Positions 46,600 to 59,396 of a stretch of 64,000 nt of DNA are shown here, in pieces. Position numbers and translations under genes: made by a program. The DNA comes from Trichosphaerium sp. ATCC 40318. Its lineage: Eukaryota > Discosea > Flabellinia > Trichosidae. The stretch lies in the NCBI GenBank assembly GCA_038496445.1, contig JALMLS010000322.1:1-64000 (forward strand). The letters run 5' to 3'. The notes under the pieces are model-generated. The model had not been told where the DNA came from. It saw only the letters and a list, made by a program, of their open reading frames with translations, and did no database searches. Position 1 is the first letter of the stretch. Every line of letters starts with the position of its first letter.

Positions 46600-47330
46600 C
46601 ACCTCTAGTTTGTCATTTTGTCATTTTTTTTTATTTGGGGTTTTCGTTTACACAAAACCCGTAAAAAATCTTATTCGAGCGATCAAAACGCATAGTGCTT
46701 TTGTGTACTAACTTATTAATTAAGGGAATTTTTGCTCTGCTCTTTTTGATCCTTTTAATACAAGGAACATTTCTTCAATAGTACAGATGTTGTTTGAACG
46801 AGCCACTAAAGCTGTATATTCTTTTCTGTACCAATATTTGTCTTGAGATTGTGGTATGTAAAAACAACACTTGAAATCCGAGGATGCTTATTTTAGAGTA
46901 GGGCACTTATAGAGCCTAGACCAGGTAAATTTATGAGGTTTTTCACATCTGTATTGTCATGTATATTAGTAGGAGGCACGTTGTTCCATTTTCTTCATGT
47001 TGATTTATGTTTTTTGTTAGCTCTGTTTCTTGTCGAGTTGCTCTTTTGTGCTTGTGTGCATGTATCAGAGGAAGATGCACTTGGCACCACATTAATCAAT
47101 GAATACCAAGTGCATTAGTAAAATTATTGTGGTTTTAGTAGTGGCGAATTTGGGACTTGTACGCGCCTTTTAGAGTTGTTTGGCAACATTATCACTCGTA
47201 GTCGTTACTATCAAGGCGAACTGTACTGAATAAGCGTACTAGTATAGAGAATAATGTTTTAATAAAATAGCGTATTTGTACAACCTCAAGCCAGCACATA
47301 ATATTTTATTGAACAAGAATAGGTTTATTT
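46600..47330. other. intergenic; one short hydrophobic ORF
   Basis: A 61-codon ORF at 46933-47118 is hydrophobic (FLHVDLCFLLALFLVELLFC), but it has no splice or family support and may be chance. The remainder shows no coding pattern. 47230-47330 likely contains the 3' end and poly(A) region of the minus-strand THOC5. Confidence 0.4.
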
Positions 47331-47336
47331 TAAAGC

Positions 47337-50300
47337 CTACATAGGTAGCGCGTGTAACATACTAAAAGGTGGTCTTCTATCAGGTCCCCTGAATTTATAA
47401 TTAAAACAAGAAGAAAAAAAAAACTGAAAAAAAACTAAAAAAAGAGGCTTTACCTGTATGGACGGCCAAGTATATTAGTGAGAACAGAATCATTACCCCT
47501 TTTCTCTAGTTCAACGAGAATCTCCATACACGTCTATTTGGAAAAAAAGTTAACATAGAGATGGTGCAGAGCTCTTAATTTGTTTTTTTTTTTGGATTCA
47601 TTCATAACATTCATAAAAGTAAGCTTTCTTTCGTAGTACCTTCAGTTTACGCATTAGGTATGTTAGAAGTTCATCTCTAGTAACACCTTTCGGTAATACC
47701 TCTTCATAGTGCATGTTGATGTCTATTTCGAGTTGCTGTGATACAGATTAGTATTAACTAACATTTGAAATCAATTTGACGAATTATACCTTTGTTATGT
47801 TGTTATAAGGCGACTCTCTTGACACAGCATCTAGAGCGGATGATTTACATTTATCACGAACTACAGAAGGAAGGCTACTGGATATGGATGGTCTAAAAAA
47901 TAAATTAGCAAAGTCGCAACAATAGTAAAGCAAGACCTACCTCTTGTATGGTACATAACGTAATTTAAAGCAAGGTGATCGGACTGGATACTCAGGACTT
48001 ATCTCAACAAGTACTTCAAGTTGATCTAAGAAATATATAATAAGTAAAAGCCGACTTAAAGAGTCGAGAATGAAAGTTTTCTTACCTTTATTATCCATTT
48101 TGAAGATACCTTTGTAGTATGAGCAATGAAGCCTTTCCCATGATATCTTATGATGTCTTGAGCTAGAGCTGACTGAAACTGCTTTAGAAACTTTATTATC
48201 AACTTTAGGAGGTGATTCTGATGATGCTTTTGAAGCTGTTTCTGTTGATGCCAACTCTCCCTACAAAGTGTTTTTTAAGCAAAACTCTTGAGTTTCATCG
48301 AATTTACCTCTTCAACAGCACCTTCCTCTAGTTCCCCTTCTTCAACACGAGAAGATTCTGTAGATCGTGATCTGGATTTATGCTTTCTACTACTACTACT
48401 GCTACTGCTGCTACTTCTACTTTTTGATTTTCTTCTGTTCTAAATGCAAAAGTTAAAAAAAATTTGGCTAAGTAACACTTACAATAAACTCACTAGCAGA
48501 TATCGATGTCCAAGAGCTCAATGTTGCAACGCTGCGAATGTGAAGATTTTGTTTATGGGCAACAGGTATTTTTCCTCTTGCTAAAAAGCACGTGAGAAAA
48601 AGGAAAGGATAAAAAAAAAACCAAAGAAGAGTAAACAAAGTGAAGTTGATTTTGATTTTTTATTATTTGACAAGAAGTACTAACTGAAGGATTGCATCTG
48701 CTGTGTGACTGATTTCTTTGATTGTGCACGTGCTTCAATCTTAGATAAAACATCCTATATATCAAGTTAATTCAAACAGTACCATAAAACGAACAAGTGA
48801 AACAATCACAAACGTGCCTCCATTTTATATCTCTGATTTGTATCCATTGCATTAACATTTCCATAAGTCCCTTTATCACAAAGGAATTGCGCCCATCTAC
48901 CCTTATTGTTAACGCGCTAAAGTATACTAAAAAAGAACATACCTGTAAGCAAATCCAGTAGAAGGAGAAAACTGTAACTGACTAACTTAGGGTTAAACAA
49001 ACAAACAAACAAAAAACAACGAAAGGAAGAATTTTCATACCCGGTATACTGATACTTATTAGCAAGATTTGGTGTCTCTTCACCTGTATCATTTGGATAT
49101 AGATTTGTAAGTAAATTATCACCAAGAGTTGTTTCAGTAGAGACAACAACAATCTCCAAATTAACCAAGTAATTAAATGTGACCGTCATTTTATCGGTTG
49201 CTACCATCAAATTAGCGACTTTAACCAATCAACAACAAAAAATCAATTACACGTACAAGATACTGTAAATATAAGTGATACACTCAAAGGATGCTTTTTG
49301 TATAGTTCAGATTCGTCTAGATTATTCAAATCTTGTTTTTCTAAACAGAAGTGTCAAAATCACATTGTGACATTTTTTTTCTCATATTTTTCTGACATTT
49401 TACTATTAATTGTGTTATGTACCTGTAGCATTAATAATAAGTTTCTTGGCTTCATCAACATCTCCCAAAACGTTAGCAACTATATTCTTCTTTCCTTTAA
49501 CAAAAAATAAGTGAACTGCACACGTGGGACTAGCAAATCTGTCAGTTGAATTGGACGTACCTGAAACTTCAAGATAAGTTGAAACGTGAGAGTAAAATAT
49601 ATACAAAGGATGCGGCAGGAACTCTTGTGCTTTACTATGTTCCTTTGCTTTATTTGTATTCAAAGATACGTATTTTTGTATTGGAATCATAGCCTAATTG
49701 ACAAACCAGGTTAACAACACAAGGCAGTAAAAAATTATTTCAAAAAAATGCTCGCGAAACTTACTTTTTTGACTGAAGAAACGTTCTGTAGTAACGTGTT
49801 CAAGTATGCTTGTTTATCTTTTTTTTCAGCCATACTATCACTCTTAAGTTTCTTTAACCTCTGAAGCTCCTTTTGTAATCTAAATAAGAGCAATAAGCCA
49901 AAAAATGAATCAATTAGTAATAGAAGTTATCGCACTCTTCTCGTCTAAATTTCTCATACTCCAATCTCTTCAACATTATCAAATGACGCTTATTCTCTTC
50001 ACGCTCTTCTTCGTTACTACCTAATTTGAAAAGGAAGTAAGTAAAAAGAGCAAGACTTTGTTATAAACGCGTAGAAATGGTAGTACCAGGCACATTTTCT
50101 AAGTCAGGCAAGAACTGCTTGTGCTCAGTTGCAAATAGCTCTTCTTCGCTTATTAGATCTTCTACAACCTCTTTAGGTCTACTTTAAGCGTTAGGTTGAT
50201 TCATAAACAAATCGGTTGACGACGTAACTGGTAAAGATCACAGGCTTGTTTTTCTCTTACGTAGTGATCTCTCTCATACTGTAGGTTTTGTAGCTGTAGA

Positions 50301-50694
50301 TTGGTCTCATGTAGCTTGAGTTTTACTCCGTTTGTCGTTTGCCTTACTTTGTCGATGGCAAAGTTAACAGTGCTTTAATAATGGATTAATAATGCGTTTA
50401 AAGCTGTAATTTACCCTGCAGCATCTTTATAATCAATAAATAACATATAACCCTTTGCGTATAGTTGTTGTCGCAGCTTTGCCTTCTATAATACAATAAA
50501 CTACAATATAGCAGGTTTAACCTTACGCCAGCATCTTTATCCTTGTATACTTCGTCTGTGAGCTTTAATAGCTCTTCAAGGAGCCCCGCAGCGCCTCTTG
50601 TTGGCACAAGCGTAGCATTATCAGTTCTGACACGCTTTACCTTGCCAGGTGTTGAACCACTTGTTTGTTTTCTTTTGGTGCCGCGAGTGCTCAT
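47337..50694 (-). CDS. THOC5: THO complex subunit 5
   Basis: The start at 50694 gives a basic N-terminus (MSTRGTKRKQTSGSTPGKVK), then coiled-coil exons. The C-terminal half has FLPHPLYIFYSHVSTYLEVS, GDVDEAKKLIINAT, MTVTFNYLVNLEIVVV and LYPNDTGEETPNLANKYQYT, the signature THOC5 LYP-x-D-x-G-x-x-x-P-x-x-x-x-x-Y-x-Y. A Ser/Arg-rich segment lies near 48350. The last exon reads RGPDRRPPFSMLHALPM, corresponding to the conserved FRGP end. There are about eighteen short exons. THOC5 acts with THOC1/2/7 in co-transcriptional mRNP assembly and export. Confidence 0.88.
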
Positions 50695-50920
50695 GTTGGT
50701 GTCAACGGCAACGAAAAAGAAAAAAAAAATTAGTCACAATTTTTCGTTTTGTTGCGTACAACCGCTAACCTTGCCTCCAATGAATCATCTTTTCGTAGCA
50801 ATAGCTGCTGCGGCAGTTTTGCCCGCAAAAGTAGTTGGTGCGGTGGTAATGGGGTGCGTTTCATTTAAAAACCGTTAACACTCACGCACATAAAGGGCAA
50901 GTAAAACTATATCACCTCAC

Positions 50921-51932
50921 ATGATGGACACTTGGAAAGTGGTTGGAGGGTCAACAATATTGTTTCATACGCTCAGAACCTTCATATTTGGTACCGAGAG
51001 CTACAATGTAAGTGACATTCTAACAAGTTCTGTAGGTAAGCAATTGAGAAGCATAGAGTATCCAGATGGAGACCTTAGAACAATAACTATACGAAGGAAC
51101 CGTGTATACTCCCTGAAAAGAGCGGTACAGTAAACGTAACAATTTTTTTTTGTTGGAAACTTTTTTGACTGTAAACTCATTACCCTTGTAAGATCCTTAA
51201 CGCACAAGATCCGTTATATCCAGGTGTTAAATTAGATGAAACGCATATTGCTATGATTGCCAAATGGACATCGCCACATTTTTGTGAAATCATAGAGCAC
51301 AACTCGGTGAGCATTTTCTTATATTTCTTATATTGACTGTCGGTATAAAGGATGTTAAGACAATACCTGATGGAGGGTTTGTATTCTGGGCTCGGGAGGG
51401 CAGCGAAATACCAACACGTGGTGTTGTTCTTGATCACAAAAGTAATATTGAATCGTTTCTTTTTGCTGTTGGATGTTAATCCTCGAATTAGGCACAAAAG
51501 ACGAAACAGAGTTAGACAAGGCAATAAAATTTATACGCCGGCTTGGTAAATCCACAAACGAGAATCATGCCCTCCTAAAGCATGAAGAAGCTCAACTTAT
51601 TGACCTTCTTGTTATAAAGCAAAATGACGCTGTCCTGGCTGTATGTACTGTCTCTGATCTCGTATCTGTGTGCTTACTTATGATGCTATTTAGTATTATC
51701 GTAACTTTAAAGATGATCCAAAGGAGTTCCGACGTCATATACGTAGATTTTTAGTTATTCAAGAATTGACAGACAAAGGAAAAAAATATTCACATCTTTA
51801 CAGACCACCACCAAAAGTAGTGTTACCAATGTCAGAAGCAGATTATAAAACATCGTTCGAGAGTTACGATGCAGCTAAACAAATATCATCGTTTGTACAG
51901 CAACGTAATAAGCCTACAAAAGATGTCAAATA
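50921..51932 (+). CDS. unidentified spliced protein, head-to-head with THOC5
   Basis: Exons are MDTWKVVGGSTILFHTLRTF with GTESYNVSDILTSSVGKQLR, then DPLYPGVKLDETHIAMIAKW, DVKTIPDGGFVFWAREGSEI, GTKDETELDKAIKFIRRLGK, LLKHEEAQLIDLLVIKQN and YRNFKDDPKEFRRHIRRFLV. The stop TAA is at about 51930. Donors are GTACAG, GTGAGC and GTATGT. An alternative earlier start (MNHLFVAIAAAAVLPAKV, 50788) would add a hydrophobic leader but needs another intron. No known domain seen. 227 bp separate its ATG from the THOC5 start, so a shared promoter is likely. Confidence 0.55.
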
Positions 51933-52210
51933 AGAAAATGTAATAGTATAGAATTACAAGCTCTACCCAAACCGAGCACGTCCACATGTGGTGTACTTTG
52001 ATACCAAAATAAAATAACTATTGAGTGGTAGTTGTTCGTAGCCTGGATCTAGCATATCTTCATAGTAAATCCACTGAGCGGTGCTTTGATATCGTCATCT
52101 ATTACTGTTTTAGATCTGTAAATGGTCATAATTAATCGCCAAATACCATCTTGTTTACGTGAACTTTTGCTAAGCCGGCAAAGAAGCCCGGTACAGTTTT
52201 TGTTGTAAAA

Positions 52211-52528
52211 ATGACAACACTCAGCAATTTAAATACCGATGTTTGGTACCATATCGTTGGTAAAACTTCGGGTTGGTCTCTGTTGGAAGCAGTTTCAGCC
52301 TGCTTATTTGACTAGATAACGCAAGTTTGCAAGGATTTGAATTCTCTTCTTCCATTAAGCTCCGATGATGTCGTGTGGGAGGTTCTGCACAACGAACGCC
52401 TTCTCGCACTTACATCAACACCAGATGGTACCCTTGATCACCTTGAGAAGCGTTATAACTTTTCTTTAGAATCGCATAAAACTCATATCCGCGCAGTACA
52501 CAGATTTAGTAAAACGCGAAAATCATAA
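52211..52528 (+). CDS. small F-box protein with possible 24-nt intron
   Basis: ATG 52211 reads LSNLNTDVWYHIVGKTSGWS and LLEA. A TAG interrupts the frame, which reopens ITQVCKDLNSLLPLSSDDVV. Removing GTTTCAGCCTGCTTATTTGA plus CTAG (52292-52315, 24 nt, phase 0) restores a textbook F-box: WSLLEAITQVCKDLNSLL. Otherwise a longer, 60-nt intron starting 52256 would delete part of the box. The remainder (about 70 aa) has no repeat. It is either a real gene with an unusually short intron or a gene broken by an insertion. Confidence 0.5.
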
Positions 52529-52770
52529 CAGAAAATAGAATACCAAATGCAGAGGAACTACGTAAGATAGAACTCTAACGAACCTTTTACTTTAGCTCAC
52601 CCTTTTCAAAGCTAGAAAATAAGTACCAATCACGTGTTTTGAGCGCTTCTGCTAAACACGTTAAATATATACGTGACAAGAGTTCATTGTAGTTCATCAG
52701 TGTTAAGTTGTCATGGCTTGTTTATCATCAACAACCCTTTGAAGCGCATGTCAAGCCTTTCTGACAATGT

Positions 52771-54131
52771 ACTATGCTCAGTCGATACCCTGTATATGGT
52801 TTGTTGTGCATGTGATAGTTTCCAAACGATATTGTATTTGTCAAGCACAAACGCTACCATTTCATCAATACTACGAAACTACAAGGCACTCTGGTATATT
52901 TTTCAAAAGAGATGGCCGTGTATACTTCACTGGGGTCCAAAAAGCCATTGGCCTATTGATATTTTGAACTGCTCTTCATGGAAGGAAGTAGTTTATTTCG
53001 CTTCATTTGTGGAGTACAAACAAAACGTACGTTGAAAAAGCGTAACGAATCACGTGTGAGCAGATTGTTTATTATTGTTAATTTTTTTCATCACAGGCAC
53101 CCATTTCGTTCAAGGGAAGCAAAGTTAAACTAAATATCACAGAAGGGTATAGATGCACTGGTTCCAAACAAATCAAACCTCCATTTGGGTCACGATGTGT
53201 GCCTCGATTTAATTACATCAATAATGGCATTTCTGACACTAGTTTGATGCTACGAACAGATGACGATCACCGTTTGTGGTCTTCTTATTACCATTTCCCA
53301 AACTACAAAGAGCACTTATTAGCCAGGGATGTTCTCGTAGTTACAAGTCCCAAGCGAATAAGTGGTATTGATGTAAAGACTGGTAAGCGAAAATGGAGCG
53401 TAAAGATTAAGCTCGAACAACCTTTGCTAGCTTACAGCAAGGATACTGTGTTTTGCCTTACTCAACATGGAAAGGTACCCAAGCGCAGATTGTGGTACTT
53501 GAGTTTATCTACAGGTACCGCACTATTACATTAAACTAGGTGGCTGACAAGTTTCCAAGGCAAGATCCTATCAAAGAAAAGCAGTATTTATGTTCCACTT
53601 GGTTTTGTGAAACTTTTTGCCAGCGAAGACCTCTTAGTTGTATCAAGATCATTACGTAAAGATTTTACTGTAGTATTTGACATCGAATCAAGAGAGACTG
53701 TCTTGGCTTTACCGTACATGTGTAATGGTTTTGAGTGTTTAAACGATAAAGTGTTTATCGCTTTTGATGACCATCTTTATTGTTACTCACGTAAAACTTG
53801 TTACTCAGATATAACAGAGATGTTATCACTTGAATGGAAACTGAACATGGATTACAAACCTAGATTTCTGCTTTTTGGAGATGGAAGTATACTTACATAT
53901 GCTAGTATTGGCGAAATGGCTCCAATTGAGATATGTTTGGTAGATAGTAATGGAAACAAAAAATGGACACACGTTTCTCAAATAAAAGATGAGAGTATTA
54001 GGCACAATCTTGGTAGTGTTGGTGTTCACTCTTGTCAGGGTGTATCTGTTGTTTACTTAGTGGAGGGAAAAGTTAGGGTAATAGAGATGATAAATTGGAA
54101 TGGTGAAAAAACTTGGTGTAAATCTCTGTAA
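52771..54131 (+). CDS. F-box-like protein with PQQ-type beta-propeller
   Basis: The first exon reads ILRNYKALWYIFQKRWPCIL, an F-box-like end. Later exons give propeller-like strands: HLLARDVLVVTSPKRISGID, VKTGKRKWSVKIK, LLVVSRSLRKDFTVVFDIES and GFECLNDKVFIAFDDHLYCY. The motif V-x-V-x-S-x-x-R-I-x-G-I-D-x-x-T-G-x-x-x-W is typical of PQQ/quinoprotein-like blades. Introns lie at about 53029-53097 and 53514-53541. The stop is at 54131. It probably presents a substrate to an SCF ligase. The exact start is unclear (52749 or 52771). Confidence 0.55.
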
Positions 54132-54283
54132 AATGGACTAGCCTTAGACATGGTTTTCTGATTGACTTGTTTGAGATTTGGACAAGATATAGATCCATCA
54201 ACCTTGAGTGGTATATCCGCTCTGTTAGATGTACGACCATTATAGCGCATGTGTAACTTATTTTTGTTTGCTTTTGGTGCCAT
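54053..54283 (-). CDS. small basic protein, unidentified
   Basis: ATG 54283 gives 76 aa, MAPKANKNKLHMRYNGRTSN followed by RADIPLKVDGSISC. The basic N-terminus looks like a real short gene. Its last 26 codons overlap the 3' end of the plus-strand beta-propeller gene, tail to tail. No family recognised. Confidence 0.4.
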   Translation of the reverse strand: MAPKANKNKLHMRYNGRTSNRADIPLKVDGSISCPNLKQVNQKTMSKASPFYRDLHQVFSPFQFIISITLTFPSTK

Positions 54284-54433
54284 GGTGGCTTAGCCCTAAA
54301 GCTACAAATCAACTTCACCCGTTTGATTTCGTTTGAAAACGAACTAATTTTCTAGCATACGAAATTCACGTGACATTGTCATTCATGAAAAAAAAACGCT
54401 GACCATAATTTACCAAAGCAACTTCATGCGTAA

Positions 54434-57400
54434 TGAGACTTTTAGTCTTATTTAGCATAATATTCGCATCAACATACGCACCACCATCTTGTCTTTTCGT
54501 AGGTAAAACACGTGATATTTAAATTATTAGCGCTAATCGATGGTAATCAAGCTTTTGACAACGCTTTGGCATCAAATTGCGCAACAGGGTGCTCCCAACA
54601 AATATTTACTTGTCCAGTTGACGATACAATTGGAGAATGCAATGAGGTGCCGAACGGTGGCGTTATATTTGATAAGGACGATATTACCGGAGGCGTTTAT
54701 GGGTAAACTATGCTTTTCTCGGACTTTCTTCGTAATACAGCGTAGGGATTCTCAACAGATTTATTCTAAAGTTTATGGTTCTTACATCAGTGTAAACAAT
54801 CTATTTGTGAATACTGTGGGATCTACCACAACCTTTTTTCAGTATGTGCACGTGTTTTTGTTTTTTTTTGCCTAATGGAATATCGAGGTGTGTGAACGTA
54901 GGTCTTACTGGAACTCGCCAAGATTCTCAAGCGACGCATTCAATATTATTTCTCTTATGCGGTAATACGTTCACGCTACGAATTGATTTGTGCGTACTTG
55001 ATTTAAACAACGTAAGCAACAACATTGAAGCAAAGTTGATTTTTGACATAGGCCAATCAAATATGTGTTCCTACACCTCTGCCTGTCATAGAACTCAATA
55101 CTGTCGCTCTGGATATTACACCACCACAGCCTTTCATAAATGGGACATTTTTCTTTGGCGGAGCAAAGCTATGGGTACGTACTATTGAAAAGAAAAATCA
55201 TCAAAAAAGCTCATAAACTCAAGAGATACGACATTTCAATAACAGCGCTTTTCGAAGAGATTACAGATAGTACACAAAATCTAGGAGCTGGACGATTCAG
55301 AGTGGAGCGTATAGGCGATTGTAAGGAATTATTGATTTGATTAGAATTAACCTTGATAGTTGTTTATGCGTGTAACACTCTTGACACAAGCATCTTTATA
55401 AGAAACGAGACTACTGGGTTTTGGTTCACTTTTTATAACCTTGAACGTAACTGTGCTGACATGATGGTACTCACGTGATATTAGAACCTAGTTTGTCTTA
55501 TGATATTAGGGCCATCACTCATCTCCAAACCTTTATATTGTGGATAATGCTCACAATGTATTCAAACGTCTATCTACTTATTTTTTTCTTATTTTAATTC
55601 TAGTTGTATGCTTTAACTTTAAACCCTTCTACTGGATTTATTGTAACAGAGACAGGACCTTCAGCGATGAGTAATGTAGGTGTATGGGATCCAACAAGCC
55701 TTTTGGCTGTTGCACCATGCCCTACAGGCGCACCAGTTGGATACGCTGGCATCGCTCCTATAAGTACATATACTGGAGCTCCTATAACTCTACCTCCACC
55801 TACACCTCCGCCAACATTCCCTCCTCTCCAACCAACACCAACGATAAATCCGTCTGAGGCAGCCCCCTCTACACTCCCTCCAGCCCCATCTACAATATCG
55901 CCAACTCCTGAATTGGTTCCATCGACAGTATCGCCATTGCCACCTGCGCTATCACCAACTCCTACATTAGTTCCAAGTGATATGATTGTGCCTTCGCCAG
56001 AACCCAATGGTACCTATTGTAGCATTTATTTACTAACCAACTGACGATGTTCGAACAGAACCAACGATGACATCAACTTCTCCTAGTGTGACTGATTCTC
56101 CAAGTGCAGTAACTCCTGGTACTCTTTATAAATAATATACCTGGAGAAACTAAAAGTACTGGTAGGAAATAGAGTACAGATCAATGCACAATTTGAAGTT
56201 GATACAACTTTGGATGTTAATAGCGCCCTCACATCAATTCAAGAAGGACTAAAGTCAGTTACACGTGCCAATTTGGGTCTACCAACTTCTTCTTTTGATG
56301 ACATTTTCAAAGAGTTCTCTCTCATACTTTCATTAAAACGACAAACATCTTACACTCTTTCTCTCATTACAATACAACCTGATTCAAGTATTCTATCTCA
56401 AGGTACCCAACCTCGCTTTCAAACCATGGATTCACATACACAATAGATATCGCTCCATACACGTGTTGTGTTTTGAAGTTCATGTCATCTCAAGTATTCG
56501 AAGATACAACATTTCCTGGTATTACAGTTGACACATGTACTCGTATGTTCATTATCTTGATATCAATCTTGAACTCATTATCGCTTAGCTGCAACATCAG
56601 AATCTATTTGTGTGTCAACAAACACAGGCAACACAACAGGTGGTGGCTCCTCTAATCTAGGGATTATCATTGGTGTTGTTATTGCTGTACTTGTTCTTCT
56701 TGCCATTATCATCATTGTTGTGTTCTACTTTACAAGGAAAAAGGTATGCAGATAGTCTACAAAGTAAATTGATTTATTAATCTCAGTTCAGAAGACAAGT
56801 AATGCAGGACAAACAGCGAGTGGTAAGCCATATGAAAGAATGTTTTGAAGATAACGTTTTTTAAGTTAAACATGTCAGTACTCCAAAAGATCCAGAAGAG
56901 AAATATGGAAATATTCATCTATCAAGCTGTAAGCTTCCTCTCGTTTCAAGTATTTAGCTTACAGATGTTAGTTAATAATAAAGAAACTAAGCCTGGGAAG
57001 AAAGGAAATGATATTTCAAGTAATGAAACGTCAGTTGCTGAAACCATTGAAGATTCTTCCTCATCATCAGAAACCGAAGGTACAAAGAAGTCTACATTTA
57101 TACAAGTGGCTAATATGTTTAAATAGGAATAGCAACACATCGCATGTCTAGAAATTGGGTCATAAAGTTTACAGATTTGACTTTTGGAAAGAAGCTTGGA
57201 TCAGGTACACTTTGTTTTTTTAAAGGTTAACGTCTTTTATAGGCAGTTTTGGTGTTGTAACAAAAGGAAAGTGGCGATACAACAATGTAGCAATAAAGAG
57301 TTGTCATGATGTTGCCGGGAAAGAAAGTTTCTTTGCTGAAGCACAACTCATGGTTGAACTCAGACCTCACAATAATGTTGTACAAGTATGAGATAAAGAT

Positions 57401-58274
57401 ATCTAAATAAGTACTATCAACAAACGCATTGCTTAGGTGTATGGAGTTAGTGTACATGATGATGCTTACTTCTTGGTCATGGAGTTTATGGAAGGTAGAT
57501 ATTAGAATCGCATATACTAGAGTTACTGATTTATCCACTTCTAGGTGGTTCTCTTGATTCACTATTGTATGATGAAACGTTCTCATTTGAAATGTCAGAA
57601 AAAGAATCTATCATTCTTGGTATTGCAAGAGGTCTTCTCCATCTTCATGAAGAAGGTATTGTTCATAGGTATGCAGTAAACATCATGTGTGAAATACAGC
57701 TTTATTAAACATCACGTGAAATATCTTATGGAAGTGTTAAGGGACTTGGCAGCACGTAATATACTTCTTGATAAGAGTCGTACTCCAAAGATCAGTGATT
57801 TTGGTATGTCGAGACTACTTGGAGACCGAGATGATCCTGGTGTGACACAAGCTGGTATTGGACCAATAAGGTACCGGGAAACATTCATAAAAGTAGTCAG
57901 TATCTAAACATAAAAAGGTGGATGTCACCAGAAAACATGAACAAACTGTATTCACCAAAGTCTGATGTTTGGTCATTTGCTTGTTTACTGGTACGGTTTT
58001 ACTTTTGATTAATTTACTACAATCGTCACTGTTAGATAACTACAAACCTGTACTGACGTTATTACAGTTCGAGATTTTCCATGAAGAAGTACTTTGGGCT
58101 GATGAGAACAACTTATTGACACTTGCTGTAGAAATCAGAGATGGAATAAGGGTACCAAGTTTTGATGATCAGATTGTACCTGAAAAGTATCATGACTTGA
58201 TGGACTCATGTTGGTCATTTGAACCAAATGATCGCCCGTCAATGGATACTGTATGTAAACTACTTACAAACTAA
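54434..58274 (+). CDS. receptor tyrosine kinase 1
   Basis: A signal peptide (MRLLVLFSIIFASTYA) precedes a spliced ectodomain (DNALASNCATGCSQQIFTCP, ITPPQPFINGTFFFGGAKLW). A Pro/Thr-rich stalk follows at about 55770-56110 (PITLPPPTPPPTFPPLQPTP), then a second extracellular part, and a membrane helix LGIIIGVVIAVLVLLAIIII. The kinase has the G-loop GSGSFGVVTKGKW, VAIKSCHD (Lys), the catalytic loop HRDLAARN assembled across an intron, DFGMSRLL, and IGPIRWMSPENMN. These HRDLAARN and RWMSPE motifs are tyrosine-kinase type. It ends CWSFEPNDRPSMDTVCKLLT. About fifteen short introns. The ligand is unknown. Confidence 0.85.
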
Positions 58275-58405
58275 AAAAACTATTTGTGTATCAATGCATA
58301 ACTTGATACCGGCTCAGCGACAACATCATGTCATGTAATAACTAGTTGTTGTATCAACATTTCCATGAGCCAGTAGGAGTGAGATGATAGACGTAATAAA
58401 CAAGC
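57249..58405 (+). repeat. duplicated kinase segment, copy 1
   Basis: From GTTGTAACAAAAGGAAAGTG to past the stop codon and into the 3' flank, this is nearly base-for-base equal to 61439-62560, introns included. The largest difference is in the intron splitting HR/D, which is longer here. Confidence 0.92.
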
Positions 58406-58831
58406 TTATTTTAACATGTTTACCGTAAAACTATGGAGATGCATAGGTTTCTGGAATGTTCTACTTTGTACCCTTTCTTTTTAGTGATGCTACATGCTCT
58501 TCTTTTTTTACAAGCAATTTCTTCTTGTCTAAGATCAGGCTGAGTAACATCAGCGAGATTACTCAATCGCATACTGCTTGTGTACGCTTTTCAATTTGAT
58601 AAAATTAATAAAGTTGTTTTGGTTTTGTGAGTGTAATAAGCCACTCAGTCATTATGTGAACTCTCTAAAAATACAGTTAAATGAACTTTCCAATGGAAAT
58701 ATTCTTGTGGAACTTTCTTCTGGAAATATTCTCGTAGAATTTGCAGAAATAACAAAATTTCGCTGCTAGGATTATAGACGAAAACATCAACTCAGCTGTA
58801 CTAAGCAGTTTGGTGTTTCCTCCTGGGAATA

Positions 58832-59193
58832 ATGAAGATACATAACAGGTTTTTAGAGACCAACCACTACCTCCAGAAGTTGCAGCAAACGCAGATGAGT
58901 CACCATTACGTAATTTATAAATTTATTTTTGAAAACACTAACTCTGTTTTTAGGTTTTAACAAACCTCATCAACCACACCTTTGACCGCCGTGATCCCAC
59001 AGAGATGGCTAAAAAGGGATACTACCAGGAGTATAAGTCGCTTAGTGCTGAATTCCATAAAGTCAAAATGAAGGCTGTAGATCCATCTGAAAGAAAAAGA
59101 ACACAATTAGCTGTGAATGTCCTACAAGATAAAAGTGAAGACGGATCAGGTGGCTCTGATTCCGACTTTGAGTTACCTGGTACCCCACCATAG
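58832..59193 (+). CDS. small coiled-coil protein, 105 aa
   Basis: Two exons (58832-58909, 58954-59193) joined by a 44-nt intron that contains CTAAC give MKIHNRFLETNHYLQKLQQT, QMSHHYVLTNLINHTFDRRD, then a charged helix (YYQEYKSLSAEFHKVKMKAV) and an acidic Ser/Gly tail ending ELPGTPP. The sequence is clean and phases agree, so the gene is probably real. It sits between the two receptor kinases without being related to them. Family not recognised. Confidence 0.65.
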
Positions 59194-59396
59194 CCCCTGA
59201 TCCGGCCACTCATGATGGAGCTGGCTAAATATCCGGATTTGCTGTACCTGAAAAACAACAAAGAAATATCAGTATTTTTTTTTTTTCGCGTAATCCAGTC
59301 AATTCCATAACTTTATCGCGCTTAAATTGGATTGCGAAAAGGGCATACTAATTTATGCACACGTGCGCATATCTACACAGTTTTCACAGTTTGGCA

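Noticed and set aside
55600-56007. Gly-rich minus-strand ORF
   Set aside because: It is the antisense of the Pro/Thr-rich stalk of receptor kinase 1.
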